This document shows, in pieces, positions 14,109 through 20,279 of a stretch of 64,000 nucleotides of DNA; position 1 is the first letter of the stretch; the number at the start of each line of letters is the position of its first letter. The notes below the pieces were generated by a model. That model had not been told where the DNA came from, did not search any database, and was given only the letters and a program-made list of their open reading frames with translations. The stretch is from assembly GCF_020215645.1 (NCBI RefSeq), contig NZ_CP084058.1, positions 3,596,001-3,660,000 on the forward strand. The letters are read 5' to 3'. This DNA comes from Nonomuraea gerenzanensis. GTDB lineage: Bacteria > Actinomycetota > Actinomycetes > Streptosporangiales > Streptosporangiaceae. Position numbers and translations under genes: made by a program.

Positions 14109-14138
14109 TTGATCGAAACGCGTCAAATGCGTCATAAT
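14109..14138 (+). promoter_or_regulatory. Candidate promoter of the excisionase gene with CGTCA repeats
   Basis: TTGATC (14109-14114) and CATAAT (14133-14138) are 18 bases apart, one of the best sigma-70-type matches in the window. Three CGTCA repeats at 14102, 14121 and 14130 overlap it and could bind a regulator. Transcription would begin close to the in-frame ATG at 14147. Confidence 0.6.
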
Positions 14139-14179
14139 GGACGCGGATGGGAATGAACGGGAAGCGTGCGGAGGGCCCG

Positions 14180-14368
14180 ATGGCAGAGGTGCACCTGACT
14201 ACGGACGATCTGGCGACGCGGTTCAGCGTGCCGAAGAAGACGATCTACAAGATGAACTCGGACGGGACGGGCCCTAAGTACATGCGGATCGGCAAGTATG
14301 TCCGGTATCGGGAGGCCGACGTGAGAGCTTGGGAGGACGCGCAGTACGCGCAACCGGGGGCCGCTTGA
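14180..14368 (+). CDS. AlpA/excisionase-like helix-turn-helix protein
   Basis: 62 residues from ATG 14180, which has GCGGAGGG ahead; an ATG at 14147 would give 73 residues from a nearly leaderless mRNA. The order Leu-Thr-Thr-Asp-Asp-Leu-Ala-x-Arg-Phe-x-Val-x-x-Lys-Thr-Ile-Tyr, then Gly-Pro-x-Tyr-x-Arg-Ile-Gly-Lys-Tyr-Val-Arg-Tyr, is the MerR-like winged helix of the HTH_17 family (Xis, AlpA). In AICEs this gene sits next to the integrase, but none follows here: the next gene is chromosomal glnA in the opposite direction. Confidence 0.8.
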   Translation: MAEVHLTTDDLATRFSVPKKTIYKMNSDGTGPKYMRIGKYVRYREADVRAWEDAQYAQPGAA

Positions 14369-14392
14369 CCGGCACTCCCTTCCACGTGCAGA

Positions 14393-14427
14393 AACGGCCC
14401 GGCATCGTGATTCGATGCCGGGCCGTT
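14393..14427. terminator. Strong hairpin terminator between element and glnA
   Basis: Perfect 15-bp arms (14393-14407 and 14413-14427) with loop TGATT, followed by a T-containing but not T-rich stretch. It lies between the convergent excisionase and glnA genes and can serve both. Confidence 0.8.
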
Positions 14428-14549
14428 CTGTTCGGTCTCTGTTCGGTCAGACGATGAGAAGGGACAGGAAGCAACGAGCAAGGACGAGAACGTTCTCCCA
14501 GCTCAGCGTCCGTTCCTTGGAAGATCGCCGAGGCCAGAAAACCCCGCCG

Positions 14550-15974
14550 TCACACGTCGTAGTACAGCTCGAACTCGTGCGGGTGCGGCCGCAGCCGGAT
14601 CGGGTCGACCTCGTTCTCCCGCTTGTAGGCGATCCACGTCTCGATCAGGTCGGGCGTGAACACGCCGCCTTCGAGCAGGTAGTCGTGGTCGGCCTCCAGC
14701 GCGGCGAGCACGTCGGTGAGCGAGCCCGGCACCTGCGGGATGTTGCGGGCCTCCTCGGGCGGCAGCTCGTAGAGGTCCTTGTCGACCGGCTCCGGCGGCT
14801 CGATCTTGTTGCGGATGCCGTCGATGCCCGCCATCAGCATCGCGGAGAAGGCGAAGTACGGGTTGCACGACGGGTCCGGCACCCGGAACTCGATGCGCTT
14901 GGCCTTCGGGTTGGAGCCCGTGATCGGGATGCGCACGCAGGCCGAGCGGTTGCGCTGCGAGTAGACCAGGTTGACCGGGGCCTCGTAGCCCGGCACCAGC
15001 CGGTGGTAGGAGTTGACCGTCGGGTTGGTGAAGGCCAGCAGCGACGGCGCGTGCTTGAGCAGGCCGCCGATGTAGTAGCGGGCGGTGTCGGACAGGCCCG
15101 CGTAGCCGACCTCGTCGTAGAAGAGCGGCGAGCCGTCCTTCCACAGCGACTGATGGCAGTGCATGCCGGAGCCGTTGTCACCGAAGATCGGCTTGGGCAT
15201 GAACGTGACCGTGTGGCCGTACTCCAGGGCCGTGCTCTTGATCACGTACTTGTAGAGCATGAGGTTGTCGGCGGTCTTGAGCAGCGTGCCGAACTTGAAG
15301 TCGATCTCCGCCTGACCGGCCGTGCCGACCTCGTGGTGCTGCATCTCGACCTCGATGCCAGCCTCGATGAGGTTGCGCACCATCTCCGAGCGCAGGTCGG
15401 TGAAGTGGTCCATCGGCGGGACGGGGAAGTAGCCGCCCTTGTAGCGCGGCTTGTAGCCCAGGTTGCCGCCCTCGGTCGCCTTGCCGGTGTTCCAGGCGCC
15501 CTCGATGGAGTCGATGTAGTAGTAGCCGGCGTTCTGCTTCGTCTCGAAGCGCACGTCGTCGAAGATGTAGAACTCGGCCTCAGGGCCGAAGTACACCGTG
15601 TCGGCGATGCCCGTGCCCTTGAGGTACTCCTCCGCCTTGCGGGCGACGTTGCGCGGGTCGCGGCTGTAGGCCTCGCCGGTCAGCGGGTCGTGCACGAAGA
15701 AGTTCAGGTTCAGCGTCTTGTGCTGGCGGAACGGGTCCACCACGGCGCTGGACGGGTCTGGCAGCAGCAGCATGTCGGACTCGTGGATCTGCTGGAAGCC
15801 GCGGATCGACGAGCCGTCGAACATGAGCCCATCGGTGAAGACGCTGGCGCCGAAGTTCTCTGCCGGGAAGGTGAAGTGGTGCGTCGTCCCCGGCAGGTCG
15901 GTGAACCTGACATCGACGAACTGCACCCCTTCGTCACTGATGAACTTCAGGACGTCGTCGGCGGAGTTGAACAC
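14550..15974 (-). CDS. glnA: Glutamine synthetase type I
   Basis: 474 residues from GTG 15974, preceded by GGGAGG and giving the standard actinobacterial start ([11 protein letters not shown]). It makes glutamine from glutamate, ammonia and ATP in the cytosol as a dodecamer. Visible signatures are Phe-Asp-Gly-Ser-Ser-Ile-Arg-Gly-Phe near residue 53, Gly-Pro-Glu-Ala-Glu-Phe-Tyr, the ATP-binding [14 protein letters not shown], and Asn-Arg-Ser-Ala with Arg-Ile-Pro. The adenylylation tyrosine is present in Asp-Leu-Tyr-Glu-Leu-Pro. Two GlnR boxes upstream indicate nitrogen control. It marks the start of the conserved backbone after the mobile region. Confidence 0.97.
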   Translation of the reverse strand: MFNSADDVLKFISDEGVQFVDVRFTDLPGTTHHFTFPAENFGASVFTDGLMFDGSSIRGFQQIHESDMLLLPDPSSAVVDPFRQHKTLNLNFFVHDPLTGEAYSRDPRNVARKAEEYLKGTGIADTVYFGPEAEFYIFDDVRFETKQNAGYYYIDSIEGAWNTGKATEGGNLGYKPRYKGGYFPVPPMDHFTDLRSEMVRNLIEAGIEVEMQHHEVGTAGQAEIDFKFGTLLKTADNLMLYKYVIKSTALEYGHTVTFMPKPIFGDNGSGMHCHQSLWKDGSPLFYDEVGYAGLSDTARYYIGGLLKHAPSLLAFTNPTVNSYHRLVPGYEAPVNLVYSQRNRSACVRIPITGSNPKAKRIEFRVPDPSCNPYFAFSAMLMAGIDGIRNKIEPPEPVDKDLYELPPEEARNIPQVPGSLTDVLAALEADHDYLLEGGVFTPDLIETWIAYKRENEVDPIRLRPHPHEFELYYDV

Positions 15975-16024
15975 TCTCGAACCTCCCTGGGGACTGGCCA
16001 TCATTGCGACGCTAGGGCGTGGCC

Positions 16025-16062
16025 GTTTCCGTATGGTGTCTCGATTGTTTCGCACGTGTTAC
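16025..16062 (-). promoter_or_regulatory. Two GlnR-binding boxes of glnA
   Basis: Read on the minus strand, GTAAC-N6-GAAAC (16062-16047) and GACAC-N6-GAAAC (16040-16025) match the GlnR consensus GTnAC-N6-GAAAC. They lie exactly 22 bp apart (two helical turns), 50-90 bp upstream of the glnA start, the usual activator layout. Confidence 0.85.
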
Positions 16063-16101
16063 GCAGGGTCAGGCTGATGCAAAGGTGTGCCGGGGTGTTG
16101 T

Positions 16102-17244
16102 TCACGTGCCTGCGGAGGTGCGGCATTCGCCCTTGCCCTCGGGCGCGTCCAGGTCGTACGGGTCCACCGCGGGCCCGCCTCGCGGGACCTCCGCGTCCGG
16201 TACGGAGTCGGCGTAGTAGGGGTGGATGTAGGCGTCCTTGACGTCGCATCGGGCGGGCGCCGCGCTTCCGCCCCACCTCTCGATCCAGGTCACCAGCGCT
16301 CCCGCCTCGCGGTACAGCAGCACCGTGCCGCGCTCGTGCGTGGCCAGCCTGATGACCGTCCGCGGCTGCCCGGGCCGCTGGACGGCGTGCACGACGATGT
16401 AGTTGATCTCCAGCTTGGCGCCGCTGTACCCGTTCTTCCTGAACGACGCCAGCTTCGTCCTGCCGTGCACCTTGATCACGTCGCTGGCCTGCTCGGCGGT
16501 CTTCGGCGCGAAGCTCGTCACCCATCCGCGCGTGCTCTTGCGCCCGCCCCGGTTCAGGTGCTTCTTGAACCAGGACCGCTCCTCGGGGTGCAGCAGCTTC
16601 ATGAACGCCTTCGGCTCGCCGCCCATGAGCGTCTCGCGGTCGAGGTGCGCCGCGGCCAGCAGCTTGCGCGTGCGCTCCATCCCCGCGGCCACGTCCTTCT
16701 TCGACAGCCCGCCGATCGCCTTGGCCTCGGGCATCGCGAACCCGGCGATGCCTTCGGCCCACCCCTCCGCCGGCGACCCCGCGAAGGGCCCCTGCGGATC
16801 GGGCTGCACCGGCTGCGTCTCCTCGGGGACCGGGCCGCCGCCCGCCGGGGCCGCGGCGCTCTGCGACGCCAGGGGAGCCGCGACCGGCATCGTCTCCTCC
16901 GGCACCGCCCCCTCGGGCACGAGCAGGTCGGGACGCAGCGCGACGACGGCGCTCGCCGCCGCCAGCACCGCCGTGAGCCCGGCCAGCACCAGCCACGCCC
17001 GCCCCATCCTGCGCCGGCGCTCGGGCGCGGCCGGGGTGGCGTCCCACACGGTACTGTCCCAGCCGGGGCGCTCCCATCCGGCGCGGTCCCCGTCGCGGCC
17101 TAAGCGCCCGGCGTCCCCGCCCCTGGCCCGCCGTGACTCCTTGGCGCCCTTCTTCGCCGCCGCGCGCATCTTGCGGCGCTGCTCGGCGTCTATCTGCGCG
17201 ACCAGCTCGTTGAAGCGCTGGTCGAGATCATCCCCGTTCGGCAT
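16102..17244 (-). CDS. Single-pass membrane protein of unknown function
   Basis: 380 residues from ATG 17244; an ATG at 17253 adds three residues, and neither has a clear ribosome site. A basic, Arg/Lys-rich cytoplasmic head (1-80) is followed by one membrane helix (about 92-112), a Pro/Ala/Glu-rich linker, and an extracytoplasmic domain of about 230 residues with three Trp and two late Cys. No known catalytic motif. It lies between glnA and a divergently transcribed RDD gene. The exported domain suggests an envelope role, but the family is not recognised. Confidence 0.7.
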   Translation of the reverse strand: MPNGDDLDQRFNELVAQIDAEQRRKMRAAAKKGAKESRRARGGDAGRLGRDGDRAGWERPGWDSTVWDATPAAPERRRRMGRAWLVLAGLTAVLAAASAVVALRPDLLVPEGAVPEETMPVAAPLASQSAAAPAGGGPVPEETQPVQPDPQGPFAGSPAEGWAEGIAGFAMPEAKAIGGLSKKDVAAGMERTRKLLAAAHLDRETLMGGEPKAFMKLLHPEERSWFKKHLNRGGRKSTRGWVTSFAPKTAEQASDVIKVHGRTKLASFRKNGYSGAKLEINYIVVHAVQRPGQPRTVIRLATHERGTVLLYREAGALVTWIERWGGSAAPARCDVKDAYIHPYYADSVPDAEVPRGGPAVDPYDLDAPEGKGECRTSAGT

Positions 17245-17320
17245 GGCGTACATGATGGCCGGTCCGCGACGCGGTTGGGTCACAATCAGGACCGGCCCAC
17301 CGGGCGGCTACCGTGGAGGC

Positions 17321-17782
17321 ATGAGCAGCAAGCAGCCCCGGTGGACACAGACCTGGCTGGGCGGGGTCAGGTCCGCCGGCGTCGATCTCGGATATCCGGG
17401 CCAGCGCCTGGGTCTGCCGGAGGAGGGCAGCGGGTCGATCGCGGGGTGGGGGCGCCGGATCGGCGCGCTCGTCATCGACTGGATGATCTGCACCTGGGTG
17501 GTCGTGCAGCTGCTGCTCAGGACGAACCCGGCCGAGTCGCCGTGGGCGCCGGTGCTGGTCTTCGCGCTGCAGTACCTGGTGCTGGTCGGGTGGATGGGCC
17601 AGACGTTCGGGCACCGGCTGATGGGGGTCAGGGTCGCCGCGATGGACGGCGGCGATCCGCGGCTGCTGCCGGTCGCGGTGCGCACGGTGCTGCTGGCGCT
17701 GCTCGTGCCCGCCCTGATCTGGGACCGCGACCACCGCGGCATCCACGACCGCGCGTCCAACACCATGGTCGTCCGCATGTAG
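17321..17782 (+). CDS. RDD-family membrane protein
   Basis: 153 residues from ATG 17321, with GGAGG immediately ahead. It has the RDD domain pattern: Arg-Arg-Ile-Gly-Ala-Leu-Val-Ile-Asp-Trp, two central membrane helices, Gly-Gln-Thr-x-Gly-x-Arg-Leu-Met-Gly-Val-Arg-Val, and a terminal Asp-Arg-Asp-x-Arg-Gly-Ile-His-Asp-Arg-x-Ser-x-Thr. RDD proteins are small transporters or membrane-associated modules, usually of unknown substrate. An RDD protein near glnA and a DUF4191 protein is a conserved actinobacterial arrangement, here interrupted by inserted genes. Confidence 0.9.
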   Translation: MSSKQPRWTQTWLGGVRSAGVDLGYPGQRLGLPEEGSGSIAGWGRRIGALVIDWMICTWVVVQLLLRTNPAESPWAPVLVFALQYLVLVGWMGQTFGHRLMGVRVAAMDGGDPRLLPVAVRTVLLALLVPALIWDRDHRGIHDRASNTMVVRM

Positions 17783-17794
17783 CCGATCGGCGAA

Positions 17795-17832
17795 AAACCG
17801 TACCGGGTTCAGATTTGTACCCGGTACGGTTT
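17795..17832. promoter_or_regulatory. TetR operator, 13-bp perfect arms
   Basis: AAACCGTACCGGG (17795-17807) and its exact complement (17820-17832) flank a 12-base centre. The right arm runs into a TATGCT -10 candidate (17832-17837) of the TetR gene, fitting autorepression. Confidence 0.8.
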
Positions 17833-17843
17833 ATGCTGTCCGC

Positions 17844-18458
17844 ATGATGGCGGGGCTCAGGGAGCGCAAGAAGGAGGAGACCCGGCGGCGGATCTCCGAG
17901 GTGGCGCTGCGGCTGTTCGACGAGCGCGGCTACGACGCCGTGACGGTCAACGAGGTCGCCGAGGCGGCCGGGGTCGCCAAGGTCACTCTGTTCGCCTACT
18001 TCCCGAGCAAGGACTGCCTGGTCCTCGACGCGGTCAAGGACGACACGGCCGCGCTCGTGGCGGGACGCGCCGAAGGGCAGTCGCCGCTCGGCGCCCTGCG
18101 CGCCCACTACCGCGGCATGGCCGCGCGGGGCACCGGCGAGGTGGACGTCGAGGGGCTGATGACCAGGATCCGGGTGATCTCCTCCAGCCCGGCGCTGCTG
18201 GCCGGGGTCCACCAGACGAACATGGCGCAGCGCCACGAGCTGGCCGCCGCGCTCGCCGGGGCGGGGGCCGGCCGGGCGGCGACGCTCCTGGCCGCGCAGG
18301 TCACGGCCGCCATCACCACGCTGCAGGAGTCGTTCTTCCACCGGCTGTCCACGGGGGTGCCGCTGGAGGAGGCGGGGCGGCTCCTGGGGGAGGAGGTCGA
18401 GCTGGCGTTCGACCTCCTGGAACACGGCTTCTCATCCATCGAGGGAGACGATTCGTGA
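17844..18458 (+). CDS. TetR-family transcriptional regulator
   Basis: 204 residues from ATG 17844 (ATG 17847 also possible); the -10 element lies only seven bases ahead, so the mRNA may be leaderless. Residues 5-60 form the TetR helix-turn-helix (Arg-Arg-Arg-Ile-Ser-Glu-Val-Ala-Leu-Arg-Leu-Phe...Val-Thr-Val-Asn-Glu-Val-Ala-Glu-Ala-Ala-Gly-Val-Ala-Lys-x-Thr-Leu-Phe-Ala-Tyr-Phe). It likely binds the dyad 17795-17832. Its stop overlaps the start of the next gene (GTGA), so it probably controls its own operon. Ligand unknown. Confidence 0.92.
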   Translation: MMAGLRERKKEETRRRISEVALRLFDERGYDAVTVNEVAEAAGVAKVTLFAYFPSKDCLVLDAVKDDTAALVAGRAEGQSPLGALRAHYRGMAARGTGEVDVEGLMTRIRVISSSPALLAGVHQTNMAQRHELAAALAGAGAGRAATLLAAQVTAAITTLQESFFHRLSTGVPLEEAGRLLGEEVELAFDLLEHGFSSIEGDDS

Positions 18459-18787
18459 AGAAGGGCATCAACTACGACACGGGGTTCCTGCCTGAGGGCG
18501 GCAGCTCCCGTAAGGTCTTCGAGGCCGAGACCGTCGCCCGCGAGATGCGGGTCATCGCCGACGAGCTGCACTGCCAGGTCGTGCGCGTCTCCGGCCGCGA
18601 CCCCGAGCTGCTCGACCTCTTCGAGCGGGAGGGGGTCGAGACCGCGCTCTGGTTCACCTTCGCCGGCTACACCCGGCTCGGCGAGGCCGACCTCGGCTCG
18701 TACGGCGTCGTCAGGATGCTGGACGAGACGCGCTGGGAGCCCAAGGAGGTCTTCCACGCCATGGCGGCTAGGTACGCGCGCAGCTGA
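18455..18787 (+). CDS. Internally deleted TIM-barrel-family protein (abortive-infection-annotated family)
   Basis: 110 residues from GTG 18455. The first 50 (Lys-Lys-Gly-Ile-Asn-Tyr-Asp-Thr-Gly...Met-Arg-Val-Ile-Ala-Asp-Glu-Leu-His-Cys...Val-Ser-Gly-Arg-Asp-Pro) match the beginning of a roughly 300-residue actinobacterial glycosidase-like family often annotated as abortive infection protein. The last 60 (Leu-Leu-Asp-Leu-Phe-Glu-Arg-Glu-Gly-Val...Trp-Phe-Thr-Phe-Ala-Gly-Tyr...Trp-Glu-Pro-Lys-Glu) match its end. About 200 central residues appear to be missing in frame, which would remove most of the barrel. The family comparison is from memory. It overlaps the convergent methyltransferase by 20 bp. 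Confidence 0.6.
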   Translation: MKKGINYDTGFLPEGGSSRKVFEAETVAREMRVIADELHCQVVRVSGRDPELLDLFEREGVETALWFTFAGYTRLGEADLGSYGVVRMLDETRWEPKEVFHAMAARYARS

Positions 18788-19532
18788 AGACGGCCGTGCC
18801 GGGCAGGTGACGGCCGCGCAGGGGGCTCCAGCCGCCCCACACCCCCTCGTGCCCCTCGGGCCATTCGGGCTCCAGCAGCCCGGTGATCGTCAGCCCGGAG
18901 GCCACCAGCAGGTTCACCCAGTCGGCCATCGTGCGGTGGTGCTCGACGTAGGTGAGCACGCCGTGCTCGTCGCGCTCCTCGTACGGGCTGCGGTCGAAGT
19001 ACGACCGGTCGGACGTCAGCCCCCTGGGCCCCGGATCGTCGGGGAAGGCCCACCGCACGGGATGGCTCACGGAGAACACGAACAGCCCGCCCGGCCGCAG
19101 CACCCTGCGCACCTCGCGGAAGACAGCCGCGGGATCGGCCACGAACGGCAGCGCCCCGTACGCGGAGCAGGCCACGTCGAAGGAGCCGCCGGCGAACGGC
19201 AGCGCCTCCGCGTCGGCCTGCACCACCGGCACGCGGGCACCGGTGCCGAGATCGATGCGCTGGGAGTGGCGGAGCTGGCGGTGCGAGATGTCGAACGCCG
19301 CCACCCGCGCGCCCTGCCCCGCGAGCCAGCGCGCGCACTGGGCGGCGCCGCAGCCGATCTCCAGCACCTGCCGCCCGCGCACCTCGCCGAGCAGGCGCGC
19401 GTCGGCCTCGTCGAGGCCCTCCGGGCCCCAGACGAAGCCGTCGTCACGCAGGAACGAGCCGTGCTCGACCTGGTAGTCGTCGGCGTTGCCGTCCCACCAG
19501 CCGCGGTTGGCCCGCGACGAAGGCGACAGCAC
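18768..19532 (-). CDS. Class I SAM-dependent methyltransferase
   Basis: 254 residues from GTG 19532, which overlaps the stop of the DUF4191 gene (TAGTG), so the two are coupled. The SAM loop reads Val-Leu-Glu-Ile-Gly-Cys-Gly-Ala-Ala-Gln-Cys, followed by Val-Gln-Ala-Asp-Ala-Glu-Ala-Leu-Pro-Phe and Val-Leu-Arg-Pro-Gly-Gly, as in Methyltransf_11 enzymes. It begins with Ser-Arg-Ala-Asn-Arg-Gly-Trp-Trp-Asp-x-x-Ala-Asp-Asp-Tyr, a start widely seen next to DUF4191 in actinobacteria. Substrate unknown. Its end overlaps the convergent deleted gene. Confidence 0.88.
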   Translation of the reverse strand: MLSPSSRANRGWWDGNADDYQVEHGSFLRDDGFVWGPEGLDEADARLLGEVRGRQVLEIGCGAAQCARWLAGQGARVAAFDISHRQLRHSQRIDLGTGARVPVVQADAEALPFAGGSFDVACSAYGALPFVADPAAVFREVRRVLRPGGLFVFSVSHPVRWAFPDDPGPRGLTSDRSYFDRSPYEERDEHGVLTYVEHHRTMADWVNLLVASGLTITGLLEPEWPEGHEGVWGGWSPLRGRHLPGTAVFSCART

Positions 19533-20212
19533 TAGCGCATCTTGGGGCCGCGCGGCATGCGGGCGCCCTTGGGCATCGGGCCCTTGGGCATCGGCATGTT
19601 GCGCGGCAGCGAGCGCAGGCGGTCCTTGACCTCGTTGACCGACGGCTTCTTCAGGTTGCGCGGCAGCTTCATCAGGTGCCGCTGCAGCTTGCCGAGCGGC
19701 ACCTGGCCCTCGCCGTCGCCGCACTGCACGTCGTAGATCTCGACGCCCAGCACCACCCGCGAGATGCGCTGCTTCTCGGCCTTCAGCATCTTGGCCACCC
19801 GGTTGCCCGGGCCCTCGGACACCAGCACGACGCCCGGGTAGCCGACCACCAGGTGCACGAGGTCCTGGTCGCGGTTGACCGCGATGGCGGGGGTGACCTG
19901 CCAGTTGCCGCGCATGCCCTGCAGCACGGCCGCAGCCGCGCCGGTCTGGCCGTGCAGGATCGAATACTGCGCGCGCTGCGCGAGCTGGCCGAACACCACC
20001 AGGCCGACGGTGAGCGCGGCCAGGATGCCGATGAACACCGAATACCACAGGTAGCCCGTGACCAGACCGATCACGACGACCACAGCCAGCGTGCCCACCG
20101 CCGAAAGGAAGACGATCGGCATCCCCTTGGGATTGGCCTGCTTGATGATCTGCGCGATCATGCGGAGCTGCTTGATGCGCCCCGGCTTCTCTGAGTCCTC
20201 GGACTTTGCCAT
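19532..20212 (-). CDS. DUF4191 membrane protein
   Basis: 226 residues from ATG 20212. Two membrane helices (about 32-75) follow a basic N-terminus with Arg-Met-Ile-Ala-Gln-Ile-Ile-Lys-Gln-Ala-Asn-Pro-Lys. The soluble part holds Tyr-Ser-Ile-Leu-x-Gly-Gln-x-Gly-Ala-Ala-Ala, Val-x-Val-Ser-Glu-Gly-Pro-x-x-Arg-Val, and a basic Met/Pro/Lys/Arg-rich end. This is the DUF4191 layout, an actinobacterial protein of unknown function typically between lipA and glnA, as in this window. It is coupled to the downstream methyltransferase. Confidence 0.88.
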   Translation of the reverse strand: MAKSEDSEKPGRIKQLRMIAQIIKQANPKGMPIVFLSAVGTLAVVVVIGLVTGYLWYSVFIGILAALTVGLVVFGQLAQRAQYSILHGQTGAAAAVLQGMRGNWQVTPAIAVNRDQDLVHLVVGYPGVVLVSEGPGNRVAKMLKAEKQRISRVVLGVEIYDVQCGDGEGQVPLGKLQRHLMKLPRNLKKPSVNEVKDRLRSLPRNMPMPKGPMPKGARMPRGPKMR

Positions 20213-20279
20213 GCTCAGAAGGATACAAACCAACTGGTGCAGTATGGAAAACGCGCCCCCGGCCGTTCCCCGGCTGTGA

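Noticed and set aside
14300..14550. tRNA gene or att core at the element boundary
   Set aside because: No cloverleaf-forming sequence with a T-loop motif is seen near the excisionase gene, and no matching direct repeat was found by eye at the left side.
14380..14550. Integrase remnant after the excisionase
   Set aside because: Neither strand shows tyrosine or serine recombinase motifs before glnA begins.
14415..16241. Long plus-strand open frame (608 codons) opposite glnA
   Set aside because: It is the antisense shadow of glutamine synthetase; the protein is compositionally biased and matches nothing, while the minus strand encodes an obvious GlnA.
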